A stretch of 64,000 nucleotides of DNA from Drosophila pseudoobscura. Lineage: Eukaryota > Arthropoda > Insecta > Diptera > Drosophilidae. Under the pieces are notes generated by a model, which searched no databases, was not told the origin of the DNA, and saw nothing but the letters and a program-made list of their open reading frames with translations. Positions 1 through 13,800 of this stretch are shown here, piece after piece. How positions within the stretch are numbered: position 1 is the stretch's first letter; each line of letters starts with the position of its first letter. A program made the translations under genes and the position numbers. The DNA is taken from the NCBI RefSeq assembly GCF_009870125.1, contig NC_046683.1, forward strand, positions 19,787,001 to 19,851,000. The letters are read 5' to 3'.

Positions 1-3000
1 CTTTCCAGATTGCTATCTGCTGTGCTGTCCATTAAACAGAGTCCATCTGCTTCCTTTTCCCCCTGGAATCTCACGTGTCACGATCCCATCTCTAAGCCGA
101 CGAACAGACTGACTGCATGACTGACTGAGTGGCAAACTGACAAGCGGGCCCGTTCGCAGTGCAGGTTGTCGTTGTCTGGCTGTCTTCAATTTTAATAAAT
201 TTTCCGTGCATGTAAGCAAGCGCGACAGTTGACAGCTGCAGCTTCGCCTGCCATTTTCTTTGGCCTGCCCGTGACACTGTTCACCCCCCTTATCCCTTTC
301 TCCTGTCCTGCTATGTCTCGGCTGGCTCTCTTGTCTCGGTGGGGGAGTTGTCGTTGTCCCGAGTTGGTTATTGTAGTCAGCGAGAGGATGAGACCGACGA
401 GCAGGAGGAGCAGGAGCACAGTCTGTTACAATTGCATGTTCCACTGTGGGGATCGGGGAGGATATGAAGGAGTGGAGGCGGGCTTAGGGCAGTAGCCCGC
501 CAAGGACATTACAGTGGCAATGTGACATCGCGATTTTTTATATGAGGCAAAAGGGTCACGGTCTCGTTTTAATTTTTTTCTGTTTCAGTGTATATTCTTC
601 GTCCGAGCAGCGTTATTTATAAACACCACAACCTTTGCTAAAATCGGTTCCGGTCCACCCTGCGCTCTACATTCCTTGATAGCTTGGAGTACCTGCCTGC
701 TGGGCGCGGGAAATAGGTGGGGGTGTCGACAACTTACACAATTGGCACTCGACATTTATCAAGGATGCTCGATATTCCCGAGCTCCGACAAATTGAGCAG
801 CTAACGGAGGAGACAGGGTCTGAGCTGAAGGTACTTACGGTCTCCATGCTACTCATCCTCAGTACTCTTCTGAGAGCTTTTTCCCAGGCGCATTACTACT
901 GTTCTGCTGTTGTGTCCCTTATCCTTTCGTACTCCTCAGCAACTTCAGCTCAATCGCATTTTTGATTGGCAATCGAGATAGCTGGCACTCCCCAGAACAC
1001 TCCACTCTTTCCACTATTGTACGAACTCCCATCCTCCCCATCCCGCCCATCATCCTCATCCTGTCATCGCTCATACGCAATGTGGGCCCAAATGATTGCC
1101 ATCAAGAGTATATACTGTAACGCCTCCCCCTTGGCACAAGAAACCACCCACCTCTCCGCAGATGACTCATTAGCATAATGGAGTGTAAATCATCAAACAC
1201 ATAAGTCGAATAAGGTGAGGCTATAAAAAAAAGAATGAAAGGATGAAAGTGAAAGTGAAAGTGAAAGGAAAACCCAAACGGCAAAAAGAGAGAATGAAAA
1301 TCAAATTCAAAAATCGCATTGCTAATTCATAAATATTCCGTGGAGTAAACCACTTGACATGGCCGCTTTCTTGTTCTAACCAAAGTGTCGCGGCAGATGT
1401 TGTATCACTTTACGAGTATACTCGCACATACATATGTGATACTGGCCCCAATTTCGGAGAAGAAGATGAGACATGACACGGCGAAGTATAAAGCATAATG
1501 TGTTAAAGGTGACCGACCGGGGCGGAGAGTTAGCGGAGAGTGAAAGGTTAAGAAATTCGAGCTCTGTGAGGGCCATAAGATATTCGAATACATCAAAAGG
1601 ATTGCTACTACCGAATACCCTACCCACTCACTATATTCCGCATTGCATTACGGCATGGTGGTATCTTGTTTCCCTCGGTTCTTTACGTGGATCTAGCGCG
1701 TACTCGTATTTGATTTTGAAACGCCGATGATGCTACTGTGCTGTTCAGAGCTAATTCTGCGCATTAGCATACATCTGCACATACACCTATCATATTTATA
1801 TATGGCTTGTATGTACATATATGAGCAAGATTCTCTTGATTTACGCACGATTCACTCGAACACTGGTGGAGCCAGCCAGCTGGTCGATAGGGGGGGCAGC
1901 GATTGTTGTGGCAAATCACAAATTGAGGCTGCCACTTGAGGCTGATGCCGCCAACGCATATTGTGTGTGTTGTCCCTCCACCTTCTCCTCCTACCTCATT
2001 TTATATTCGAAATTCGAATACGAGTACATACAACAACAAAAAAGAAACCAATAAAGCTCAGGAAAATGAGGAGAGGCAGCCCCTCGAACACTGTTGAATG
2101 GCGTGAATCCACTAACATAATGCATTCACCATTTGTTATGGATCAGCACTGACAGAGTGTGAATGCTTTTGGTTTTCCAGGAAAATTTCGCGATATTTTC
2201 CGCACTTCTTGGGTGTTATTCTTAGCCCCGCATTGTGGCTAAAACCCAACACGTTCGAAGAGTGTTGTCCTCATTTATGGACCGCATTTTTCACTCCATT
2301 TAAGCTATTTCCCTGAACGAAGGGGAGATTTTCAGTGATCTTTCAGTACCTTTCTGCTGCATACTCTTGTCGCCTTTTGTCAGGGAAAGCACTGCCTGGC
2401 CCACCCGGATTTCGACGACTTCTCCGTTACCCTATGTATTCTCATCTTTGCCCCTCTCTTATTTAACGCTCATAAAATGCAAATACTTAAATTATACAAA
2501 GAAAAAAAATGTCTTTTGCAGCGCTTTGTGCTTTCACTCATTCTTTTGTTTAATTTGTAGTCCCCTTGCAACAGTATGCCCCGCTAAAGCATCCTTAGTG
2601 ATGTCTTCATCATAATTACAAACAAAGAATAACGAGAGAACAGCAGCAGCAGCAGCAGCGGGCAAACAACAGCATCAGCAGCAGAAACATCGACAACATC
2701 AGGCAACAGGCAGCGGGAGAAGCAGCCAAAGTAGGGCCGAATGGAGCAGCAGGAGGCAAAGAAGCAGTCAGGGAACTGTTTGCACACCAAGTTTCCGAGT
2801 GTCCAAAAAGCAAGACACAAAAAAAAACAAGACAGCGAGGGAAAAAGAAAATGGAAAAGTCAACAGACAGCGGGAACAGAGCAGCTGCTGCCGCTACTAC
2901 TGCCTTTGCCCCTGCATCTGCTCCTGCGGCTGGATGTTGCTCAAATTGCTTCTACTTACTCGTACTTTGCTAGTTTGCTAATTGCTGCTGTTGCTCAGGT

Positions 3001-3309
3001 TTATTCTTCTGATGTTGGTGCTATCTCTGTACGATATTCATACTTACAGATATGTACTACATCTGGTTTCTCGACTTATACCACAAATCTGTTATTTGCC
3101 TTCCGCTAAATTTGTATACTTATCTCAAGGGGACCCAAGACAATACTGGGTCGTATAGCACCGTAATCAAAGTCTGATTTGAATACATGAGTTCCCTAGC
3201 TAATGTCCCAACTACTAATTATATCTAGTATTTCTCATTACATTTCGGGTTTAGTTCGTAGTTCTATTGTTTTCGCTTTCAACCCTTCTCCTCCGCTCCC
3301 CTTTACATA

Positions 3310-3900
3310 CCCACTCTCATTACTCAGAAAGAGTATAGGAGTATATTCGATCTGTGCACAAAATGGATATGTGTAACGCACAGAAAGAAGCGTTTCCGAC
3401 CACATTAAGTATATATATTCTTGGTCAGCATCAATAGCCGAGTCGTTAGAGCCATATCTGGCCAGCCGTCTTTCCGTCTTGCTTGAAGCCTACTTCTCAG
3501 AGACTATAAGAGCTACAGCAACGAAATTCTGTATCCAGACTCCTGTGATATCACACTGATATCACACGCCCCTAAAAAAGGCGAATGTCGGTGGCATCCA
3601 TAATTTTGAAGATACGAGAAAACCAAAAACGCCGAATCATAGAAAATTACCATATCTTCCAGACTGCAGAATCTGAATCAGATCGGGTTAATATTATAGT
3701 CAGACGGAACAAATTAGATTTCAGTGGCAACATAGCGTGGCCACGCTCTTACTCATTCTCTCTCTTTCTCTCACACACTCTTGGCAGAGCTATATGTGCG
3801 CCCTCTGGAGAAGAGGAGCGATACTGACTGAATAACGGGTATAAATGTAGAGTTGCGGCCACAGCAGCGACTCACAACGTTCCCCCTCGTTTGATAGTAA
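3310..3900 (+). mobile_element. DINE-1/INE-1-like Helitron-type repeat, near full length
   Basis: The copy begins near a degenerate ACTCAGAAAGAGTATA. It runs through the family hallmark AAGAAGCGTTTCCGACC and then AGCATCAATAGCCGAGTC, and ends near ATAACGGGTATAAATG and ACAACGTTCCCCCTCGTT. The same block order recurs in many other places in this window in both orientations. DINE-1/INE-1 elements are non-autonomous relatives of Helitrons and encode no protein. A pyrimidine tract at 3752-3780 is GA-rich on the minus strand. Confidence 0.85.
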
Positions 3901-4472
3901 TTTGATTCCAATTTCACGGACAATGAAGCGCATTTGTAATTCCACTCAGTTTTTGATGAATTTTTTCTGTGCCTATAATTGACTTATTATGAATGCAACG
4001 ATTTTCTCTGAATAATTGGTAATCCCATAATTCCACGTACAGGACACATAGACAGGTCTCGGAAACATGTGTTAATGCGTTCGCTCGAATCCACTCCGAT
4101 TCAATTGAATAATCTGTGGGCTGCTCCTGCACCTTACCCTTCACCAAGCCGCTGCAAACAGCCTGTTAGTCCCAGATATATATGTACATATGTATAGATA
4201 AAATTTCGAAATATCGAATTATGGTCCCATAATAACAGTCATAAATGTATTCTCTTAGTACTTCTAAATTCATTACATACGCGGATTAATTACAAAGGCA
4301 GTGAGTGAATTAAATTGCCAAAGATATACGTTGAGTGATTATTGATACAAAAACAAAGTTAATCGACTGATAAGTGACTTACCCAGGATACACTGCCCTC
4401 CCTTCTGGCGTGTTTATGGCCCCCTTTTTGTTTATATTCACCATCAAATCTCTTACTTATCAAAGTAGCCAA

Positions 4473-4508
4473 CCCTCCCTGCACCCTCCCTGCACCCTCC
4501 CTGCACCC
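4473..4508. repeat. Three-unit tandem repeat, 11-bp C-rich unit
   Basis: The unit CCCTCCCTGCA occurs three times in a row. It is a minisatellite-like array inside non-coding DNA. Confidence 0.85.
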
Positions 4509-6815
4509 TGATTCATCCTAATTTTCTTCGGCTTTCATTTCATGGCTGATGGCATTTTTTTGCGCATCAATTAAGAGATGAAAGCGCGCCCTGCCCGCAT
4601 TCTGTGGACAGAGAAAAAAGTTTTTTTTTTAATTTTTCAATTAAATGTTAATTAAGTTAATGAAATGCCTGCTCTGTTATGCTTGACTTCCCTCCCCCAC
4701 CCCATTCTCATTGGTACCCCAACGCAGGGCGTATGGGCAATGTTGAATCATCCACCAGATCAGGGGAGAGGGGAAAAAGAGAAAAAGTACGCGAAGGATG
4801 GGAGAAAAAATGATTGCCATAATTTATGGCCAGCATTCCTGTCTGTTAACATTGGTTTCACTGGATTCCCGCCAATTATGACTTCGAAGACAGCACGGGA
4901 CTCCGGGGGAAGTGCTCCTCATACGCGCAACGCTAATCAGACCAAGCAAAATTGCCAATTGACAAAAACAGGCACAAGGCCATTTATACATACCAAAAAT
5001 TATCTTACCCGCCCGCAGTATACAGTCCCAAAATCGTTCCTGAGTCAAATAACATTCACTGTTACACCTAATGTCGTGATTTATGAAATAAAAATTATTA
5101 GATTATCATCGTTACCTCAATGCGACATATCCCCAGCATACGTCAACCCGGGTAACTTCCTGGGCGCAACTTACGCTGCCACACTCTCCTCATGCACCTG
5201 CCGCAAAGCAGTTGCTGAGCAACTCCGAATTTACCTCGGATCAGTGAAAAAGTAGCAACAAAAACGGAGTATTACCGGAGTAAACCTAAACCAATTAGTG
5301 AACGTAACACCAGATCTAACTTTCACTGGATGTATTAGTCAGCGCAAGAGTAGTAGTTATATCAGCTCAAGGAGTAAGTTTCCACTTCGTATCGAATTCT
5401 TGCTGATAATTCCAATATGCACACACATACGCCATTCAAGTCTGAAAATATTAAAATCATGCAGCGAGGACTCTAAGATACTCTTTGGTCCATTACAGTA
5501 GTCGAGACAATAATTGGTTGTCCTTTAATCATTTAAACGAAGCGGCTAGACTATCCGATCTGAGCTTAGTATACTTCAGGCTAGAATAATAAATAAATAA
5601 TAATAAATAAATGAAATAAATTCAAGTGTAAATTGCATCTTTTCTGGATTGCATAAAAAGAATCTGAACTAGTTTTTGTGCATTTCGTGATGGGAACTTT
5701 GTTCATATGAACAGAACTTTGTATCCATGCTGCATCTCTGGCCATTTCTTGTCTATTTTCCATGGACAATGTTCTGCGTGCAAAAAAAAACCAGATGAGT
5801 GAATATTTTTTTAATAAGTCCACACATTATAGATTATAGATTATAGTTTCCTGTATATGGTGCATAAGTTTTGAAAATAAAACAGTTTGAATTTACAACT
5901 CAGCATCAGGGATTCTCTTCCTCATTTAAATTTCTGTTTGATTCCATCCTGAAAGGTACCTCTCTCAAATTTCGGCATTTTGGGGATTTATACTTTATAA
6001 GGATACATTTTTTGCACATATACTAGTACATATGTACTTAAGTATGTATGAGCATGTGCTTTCTTATGCTCCAGCCTCTGCTCCTAATTAGTTAATGTAA
6101 GAACAGCAATGCCTGTCACTCCATTCCCAAAAAGAGGACCAGCAACAAGGGGCTAGCGCAGGAGGCAGAGTCATGAGTTGTGAAACAGAGGCTGGAGGCA
6201 GGAGGCAGGAGGCAGGGGGCAGGGGGCAGGGATGAGTGCCCAACATTTCTCCCCTGCTGCTGGTTTCGGTCTCAGCACGCGGCTGCTACAAAGAACATTT
6301 TTTGAATCTCTCTCTTGAGGCAAGGAAGGTTGTCGTATGGTGCCATGACGTTGCCTTGTGGACTCTGTTCCCCCTCTCCCCACCCAGCTTCGGCAGCTCC
6401 TCTGTTGCCAGTGCCGGTGCCTTTGCCTGCTCTAATGAAATATATGGGCACAAGCTTCAAAGCAGATTTTACATCAACCCTCCTCCTCCTCCTCCTCTGC
6501 CTCTGCGTCCTCCTTCGCCTAAGCAACTGTGCGCGTGTGTTTTGTTGTATGTATTTTTAATGTCGTAGAATCCCAACACCGAGTGCCAAGCGCACAACCC
6601 CACACACACATACACACCCACACCCACACAGGCCGCACAACACAACACAGCCCAACACTCACTACACGTGAGCGAGAGATTCAGAGGCATTAAAAATGTA
6701 AACGCTTTACGGGGGCCACGAGGCGTATGCTTAATGCATAAGGTATACGCACGGTGGTCGCATACAAATAAACCGTCACTCAACCCCCTTCCGGTCTCTA
6801 TTTTTGTCCTTACAG

Positions 6816-9800
6816 GTGAACGTGAGCAACACTTGGACCATGCCACAAGAGGGCCTGAATGTCTTCTATCGCTTTTTCCGCGATCGCATCTCCTGGTTCG
6901 AGGCAGATGCCGTCTGCCAGTTTCATCATGCCAATCTGGTGACAGGTAAGCGACAGCTGACGATTAACAGTCAGCGGAGGAAGGGTAGGGCCATGGCCAC
7001 GGTTGGAGAAACTAATGAAAGCCAAACAGTAAGTCCAAGTCTAGAGCGAGAGAGAGAGCGAAAGCTAGAATACGGATGAAGAATTCCTAACGCTAACAAA
7101 ATGTGGAATGCAAATAAGCCCAGTGACAGCACCGAGAATGAGGGTGGAAAGGAAAGACGGTGAAAACAGGTCTGAATAGGGTTAAAATAAGGGGTGAGTG
7201 CGGCGAAGAAGGATTGCACATTATTACAAATGTCCGGCAGCTGTTGTGACAACGGACACAGCCGAGAATGAGAGAAGAGAATGAAGGACGAGACGAAAGG
7301 CGGAGGCGAAGGCGAAGGCGGAGGCGGCTGCTGTTGGCTCTGTCACCTAGTGCCAAATGAATGCATTTAGGAACCTGGCCAAGGCTTGAAGGAGGCAGGA
7401 GGCAGGCAGCAGACGGCAGGAGACGTTAGATGGGAGAAGAGCCCATGGTGATAAACGAAGGCCGACGGTGTGAGGCTGGGCTGCTATTGTCGCTCACAAA
7501 TGAATGAAATGACAGCAAAGTGACGCAGCCACAGTCGAGTCTTTTATGTGGCCAGGCCCCAAAAGCTTTTCCTGAGCGTACCCCATCCTCATCCCAGTCT
7601 CCCTTCCCACTTCCCCTCCCTTCAGGCCGTCTCATTTACCGCATTGCTTTCGGTTTGCATTTGCCATGTAAATACCGGGTGTCCCCCCAGATCCTGGCCA
7701 GAACACCATCCCATCGCATCGCACCACCATGCCATCCGCATAACACAATAAATCCCTCTGACAAATGCTGTCGCTGCAGTGCCAAGAGAGGAGCGGGGCA
7801 GTGGAGGGTTGGGGGCCAGCTTTGAGCGGGTCGGACGGAGGGACAGGGCAGATTGGGGTCAGATGAAGATAGCCAAACAGCTCAGTGCAGCTAAATCAGT
7901 ATAGCACAAGCGCTCAACTGGCTCATCGACCGCTTGGATAATACCGCAAAATGTTGCCGGGAAATTGGTTGGACACATAGCAGAATAACTACTCATGAGT
8001 GTTAAATTTCTAGGCAGGGGGACGTGGGAAAGAAAGAGCGTTAGTGGTGAGATAAGTCTCTCTCCATAACGGTGTCTTTCTAGGCACATTTCCTTTGGAA
8101 GCTTCTCCTGATCGTTCCTGAAATCGTTTGTAAAATACGTTTCTTATCTCTTAAATATTTTGATTCATTCGAGGGTTCCTGTGGATTTCATATGGACTTC
8201 AGGAGGACTTCGATTGGTACTTGTATCCCCGTCATTAGAGATCTAAAGAGAATCGCTCTGCCCTCGCTGTCTTTGCAAAGGGTCCAAGCTCCAGTTTGAT
8301 AGGGTCAAAAGTTCAGGGATCATTGGACATCAAGTTCATCCCCCCTCATACCCATTCTGCCTCGATTCGTGTGCTCATTGTTTTGGCAAACGAGTGGTCA
8401 AAGCCGGATTGAGAGAGAGAGAGAGAGAGAGAGAGATTCATTCAGTGTAGACTCAGCGTGGGCGTAGAATAATTGTTGGCAAGCCAGGGATGCAAATGTT
8501 CGATGCGGGGCGGGGCGGGGCGGTGAACATGGGGGGAAACACTCTTACAACAAAGGCAAAATAGCAATCGCAAACAGCAAACAGCAACGAAAACAGAGGA
8601 GGCACTAACGACAAAAACAACAATTTTAAAATAGAAACAAAAAGAGAAACAAAAATAATTTCCAACAGCGTTTTGTTAACAATTTGTGCTGTCACTGGAG
8701 GGATGGCATTGGGATATGCCATGAGTGGATGGCCGGGTTCTCGCTCCTGGCTTCTGGCTCCTGGCTCCTTGCTCCTACCCCGTTTTTACAGTAAACACGT
8801 ATATACATACATATATAAAAAATAAAATCAACCGAAACAAAAGCCAGAACAAATCAACACCAGCAAAACAATAGACGAGGCGAATTTAATAGAAATACGT
8901 ATACTCTTGTGTAGAACAAATAAAAACCATTTGTCGTCTCGTTTCCATTTTAACTATTCATTCTCCCCCTCTCTTCTCTCCCCACTTTCTGTTCTCTTTC
9001 CCTTCCCCACTGCTTTTCCGTGTGTGTGTGTGTATCCCCACCCACCCCACCAAACAGTCGACAACAGTTTTCAATTCGATGCAACGCGCGACCTGCTGAG
9101 GGAATTGGATGTGAACGACATCGTTTGGATTGGTCTCATGCGACCGCAGAACTCGGATCGTTTTATGTGGTCGTAAGTACTACAGCAAGCAACACAGCAC
9201 GGCACACGTCACGCAAAAACACAGAAAAGAGCTTTCGGAACAGAGACTCGGACAGCTGAAAGCCGTTTTGTAACAATTGTCCATCCTGTTAGGGCCGACA
9301 TGTGTATAGAAGGGTCCCGTCCCCAGCCGGCTAGGATGGATCTATGACTCCGTGGACCCTGTGTTTCGAGCTCGGTGCCACAATTCCGTTGCATTCCGTA
9401 GCTGCATGCAAAACCAAAACTACGAATTTGGAAAGTGATTTTTGGAGATAGGAAAGATACTGAAGATGCAAACATTTTTAATTCAATTTTATAAATGAAG
9501 ATGAATGACTAAAAGAAGAGAAGAAATATACGTAAAGGAATTTCAGATAGTACGAATCGGGCAAACAATTCTCTCCCCGTCGTATTATGAACTACTTCTG
9601 TTGATCCGATCGATGTCATGATTTTTTCTTGCTGGCTGGCTCAGATCAGCTCCGCTTTCAGCTCTTCTTTACGCTAGAGTGTGCGCGATCCCGTAGGCAC
9701 GAAGCTAACTCCACAATAAATAATACTCAAGTCCCTACTCTCATACAAGATTTTGATACAGTTGACATAAGACAGATAATAATAAGAAGAAATACTCGTA

Positions 9801-12646
9801 AGAATGATTTCACTTTGTGAAGCTTGAGCAAGAACCAGAAAATAAATGATGGATTAATAACTGATTAATAGAATACAAGTTTGATCATCTTATTACTAAG
9901 AAAGGCGGTAAAGGATATAGATTAGATTAGTAAATAGATTATAATGTAGTACAAATGAATGAAAGATAGTCTGATAATAATACCCAATTGAAATTGCTCA
10001 TCTTGTGCTTTGGGGAACAGGAACTCGCGTCCCCTGGTGGCCGACACCGGTTACTGGGCCGAGTCGTTGCCACTGATGGATGCCCCGCTTTGCGCCGTTA
10101 TTGACCCCATACGCGATTACCGTTGGCACGCTCTGCGCTGCGGTGGCCCCGAAACGGCTTCCTTCCTGTGCGAGATGCCAGGTAAGTGCTCGTGAGGGGT
10201 GCGAGGGAGATCTGAGTGAAGCTCACGCAACTTTCGGTCAATTTTTGCTTGATTCAATCAGTACCCAGCTGGGCGGACGCCTGCATTCTGAAGGACATGC
10301 CCAACCTGACCATGCAGTACATGGCGGACACGGCCAGCATAGAGCTTATCCGTAACTGCCAGGAGGAGGGCCTTCTGCGACACACCTGCAAAGGAAAGGA
10401 GGTGAGTCCCATCCACCATTATTTTTCTTTCCCTCTTTCTTAAAGATAAGGGGGTGAGCATTATCCTCCGATCTATCGAAACGCTGCTCAATTGGTAGTT
10501 CACAATATAATTTGTTTTGTTTTGAATTGTCTGATCTGATTTGCAGGATCGTGATCGGGCCGTCCGGAAGCTGATCTGTCCCAAGGAGCGACTGGAGGCG
10601 CAGCGCATCAACGATATAACCAACTCGCACTTCAAGTCACTGCAGATTATCAACAACATCCGGACGGATAACAACGAGAACAACGACATCGATCTGCTGC
10701 CCAATTACAACGGACGCAGGGGCATGGCCATCAACATTGAGGTGGCGCCGCCTCTGGTGCCTCTGGTGCCCCTGGTGCCGACTCTGCCCCCATTCCCGCT
10801 GAACGAGCGGTTCGGTCTAGCCGAGTTCATGCAGGCCGATGCCCCCGGCTCCGTATCCCTCTCCGGGCTCTACCGCATACCAGATGAGATCCCCAAGCCG
10901 GTGAAAAAGTCCGCCAAGAAGGCCAACACCCCGGAGTTTATTCCGAAGATGCAGCAACAACTGCAGAAACAGAAGCCGACGACCAGCAAGAGGCTGCTGG
11001 AAGAGATGATGATGGGCGACCAGCCGGCTCTCAGTGAGGAGCAGCTGCCACCAAACCTAGCCGATGCAATGGACGAGAGCAACAGTGATGCCTCAAACGA
11101 GATATTTCAACACTTGCCTCACAAGAAGAAGATCCTTCCGCAGGACCTGAGGACCATGCCGCCCATAGTCGAAGCGGCAGTAACGACAACCACTGAAGCT
11201 CAAACGGCTGGAACATCACGGACCGCCACAATGGCCGTCGACACCACGATGACTCAGGCCCCTATAACAACTCCCACACTTGGAACAACGACCACAACTG
11301 CAACAACCACAACAACAACAACAACAACCCCTGAGCTTACAACAACAACTGAGCTGCCAACAACCACTACAAAAACAACTGAAGTGCCAACAAGTTCAAC
11401 AACAACAACAACAGCGACCACTGACAGCCCGTCATCGATGGGAACGACATCAATGGTGCCGCCCGGCAACAACCTGGGCCATCCCATACATCCAGTGCAA
11501 CAACAGCAGCACACGCACCAGCAGACACCGCACAGTGGAGACGATGGCTCCACATTGCAGCAGTTGCCACCGTTGCATGCTACACACGTCAAGGAGTCCG
11601 CGGACAACTCGCACTTCATTCCGCCCATGCTGCTGGTGAAGTCGCACTATGTGCCACCAACCAGACATGGGAACCAGGAGCATGTCGATCACAGCGACCA
11701 TAAACCAGTACATGCCACCACAGCGGCAACAGCCCCAACAACACCAGCGCCGACAACAAAAGCAGCCGTAAAGGAGGAGCAGGAGGAGAAGGAGCAGCCG
11801 TCAACAATCATGTCATTAACAGGGCTCACAGCAGCAACAGCAGCAACAGCAGACACAGACGCAGCGGCAACATCTACAGTGGCAGCCACAGCAACAGCAA
11901 CGCCAGCAGGTATACCAGACAGTGTGGAGGTGACAACAGCAAGTCAAGTCAAGGCGCAAAGTGTGGCAGTGGATGAAGTCGGGACAGGCGTGAAAGTAGC
12001 TAAAGACACCACCAAACAGGAGATTGTCGCAATACCAACAACAGTAACAAAGGCAGCAACAGCAACAGCAACAACAACAACAACAACAACACGTGCAGCA
12101 GGAAATGAGAACACTGTAAAGCCAACCGCAGCAAATATATACAACTTGAATGCAACAGCTGCTGCCACAACAGCGACAGTTACAGTTGCACCAACAACTG
12201 CTAGGGAAACACCAACCGACGCATCTGCAGCAACCTCAACAACACCAATGGCTGCACGAACAACACCAACAGCTACACCAAGAGCAACACCAAAAGCAAC
12301 CCCAACAACACCAATGGCTGCATCAACAACTCCAAATGAAGCAATAACTTCCACTTCACGGATAACTACACCAAAAATTCCAGCTAGACCAACATCAAAG
12401 CCAAACACAGTTGCAGAAAAGGATGGGGCTGAAATGTCAGCCGGAAAGGGCGCTAAGAAGAATGTAGAAAATAGAGAGAAAGAGAAAAACATCAACGACG
12501 GTGAGAAGGATGGGGCAGAGGAAGAGGCAGCCACAACAAGACACAACTTCCTGGAGGAGGAAACTGAGGCGCCATTCAAGCCCAATCGACGACGCTCGCT
12601 GACAAAGCCGGAAACTGTTAGCTATTTCAAGAAGATCCTGGGATAG
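6816..12646 (+). CDS. C-type lectin domain protein with long Thr-rich mucin-like tail (5' exons missing)
   Basis: Five exons join in frame: 6816-6945, 9058-9172, 10021-10181, 10262-10401 and 10547-12646, with a TAG stop at 12644. Every intron has a good donor (GTAAGC, GTAAGT, GTAAGT, GTGAGT) and a CAG acceptor. Exons 1-3 encode a C-type lectin-like domain. It shows the WIGL core motif (exon 2), the closing pair RCGG and FLCE (exon 3), and four Cys spaced as the two conserved disulfides. The usual calcium/sugar motifs EPN or QPD are absent, so calcium-dependent sugar binding is doubtful. Exon 4 adds a Cys-containing segment. The last exon has Pro-rich and charged stretches, about 400 residues dominated by Thr, Ala and Pro, and a basic C-terminus. 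I see no transmembrane segment in the visible part, so a secreted or matrix protein is likely. The start codon and signal peptide should lie left of the window. I do not assign a symbol. Confidence 0.9.
8411..8435. repeat. (GA)n microsatellite in a lectin-gene intron
   Basis: An uninterrupted GA run lies in the 2.1-kb intron 6946-9057. Such runs can bind GAGA-type factors in Drosophila, but nothing else here indicates regulation. Confidence 0.9.
11190..12420 (+). other. Mucin-like Thr/Ala/Pro-rich coding region
   Basis: This part of the last lectin exon is built of ACA, ACC and GCA codons, giving runs of Thr with Ala, Pro and Ser. Dense Thr/Ser with Pro is the composition of O-glycosylated mucin domains in secreted insect proteins. 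The reading frame stays open throughout despite the repeats, which argues for selection on the protein. Long antisense frames here, such as 11944-12585, are by-products of the same repeats. Confidence 0.85.
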
Positions 12647-13465
12647 AGCAGAGGCAGAGACAGAGGCAGAGGCAGAGTATGGGGCATCGGCAACGGCATC
12701 GGCAGAAGCATCAGCCTCAACAGCATCCATAGAAGCAGCAGCAGCAGCAGCAGCAGCAGTAGCAGTAGCACTCCCCAGTAACCGTAATCGTAGCCTTAAC
12801 AGTAACTGTTAACACCCATTTCCGCCACTCACACACACACACGCGAGTGCGCACACATACACACAAACAAAACAGGAAAAAACTGTTCCCCAAGCACCAT
12901 TGATACCGTTAGCAAAGTTCTCTCCATTCCGAAGCAACTTTAACCAAAGAACCCGAAGAACTGTGCATGTAATTGGTCTTCAAAATGACAGAAGTAGATG
13001 GAGAGAAGGAAAAGAAAAGTGAGTGAGGGGGCGAGAGAGAGAGAGAGCTAGCTCGAGTTCCGAGTGTCAGTAAATTGAATCAGTTGGCACGACCCCAATT
13101 CGATCCGCTCCCCTCCAAGCAATTGCATTCCAAGGCATTTTCCATTTTTCCCTTCCCTGACTCAACCTCAACCCAACAATCACCCACATCCACATCCACA
13201 TCATCATCATCCATATCCACATTCTGGCCAAAGTTTTTCTGTGTTTGTTGTGTTCTGTCTTAGCCAGAAAATGCCGGAAATCCAAGCTGTTAGTCAACGC
13301 CAAGCGGATACGAAAAGCAGCCAAAATAAAACTTAGCTCAGTCTTCAGTTCGGTTCGAGTTGCTGGCAGTCGACGATTCCAGTTGGCAGCACCAAATATG
13401 TCAATTTTTCACCGGAAGGAGCACCACACAAATATAAACACGCGCACAAACAAACAACACACCAC

Positions 13466-13500
<35 letters not shown>

Positions 13501-13800
13501 AGAGACACAGAGAAAGCAGAGATATAGATATAGAATAGAAATACCAGGATAAAGGGAAAGGGACAGTGGATTTAAGGAAAGCCCCACAAAAATGAATAAA
13601 AGAAACAATGGAAAGTGCTGGAAATGGAAGCCACAGAGAATCTGAAGCAGCTGCAACCGATGCAACAGAAAGCTGGCTAGAAAGAGATGGCGAGCCACAC
13701 ACAGAAAGAGACAGTGTGCACAGCAAAGGCCAAATCTAAAGTACTATAAAAACAAACAGAAAATATAAAAAAAAAAAAATTAAAAAAAAAAAAAAAAAAC
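12647..13800 (+). other. Probable 3' UTR of the lectin gene
   Basis: After the TAG stop come CAG-rich repeats (12735-12770), a CA repeat (13465-13494) and two AATAAA signals at 13325-13330 and 13595-13600. An A-rich stretch follows at about 13765-13799. Either signal could end the transcript. No further coding sequence is seen. Confidence 0.5.
13465..13494. repeat. (CA)n microsatellite
   Basis: A run of CA dinucleotides within the presumed 3' UTR of the lectin gene. Confidence 0.9.

Larger units (their letters stand above)
1..6815. other. Upstream or intronic DNA with no recognised gene
   Basis: I see no convincing exon here. Open frames are short, low in complexity and without recognisable domains. 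Because the first visible lectin exon at 6816 begins at a splice acceptor, at least the right part of this stretch is intron of that gene. It holds a short CAG run at 2641-2659, a DINE-1 copy at 3310-3900, a tandem repeat at 4473-4508, a GGCAGGA-type repeat around 6190-6231 and CA-rich sequence around 6600-6635. Confidence 0.5.

Noticed and set aside
4473..4508. Regular repeats that might suggest a CRISPR-like array
   Set aside because: The units are 11 bp and directly adjacent with no spacers. This is a eukaryotic tandem repeat.
4665..5255. Open frame of 196 codons on the plus strand
   Set aside because: The composition follows the surrounding AT/CA-rich DNA, and there is no domain, signal peptide, promoter or splice context.
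11944..12585. Long antisense frame of 213 codons
   Set aside because: It is the mirror of the GCA/ACA-rich mucin exon. The Val/Ala-rich product is an artefact of the repeats.
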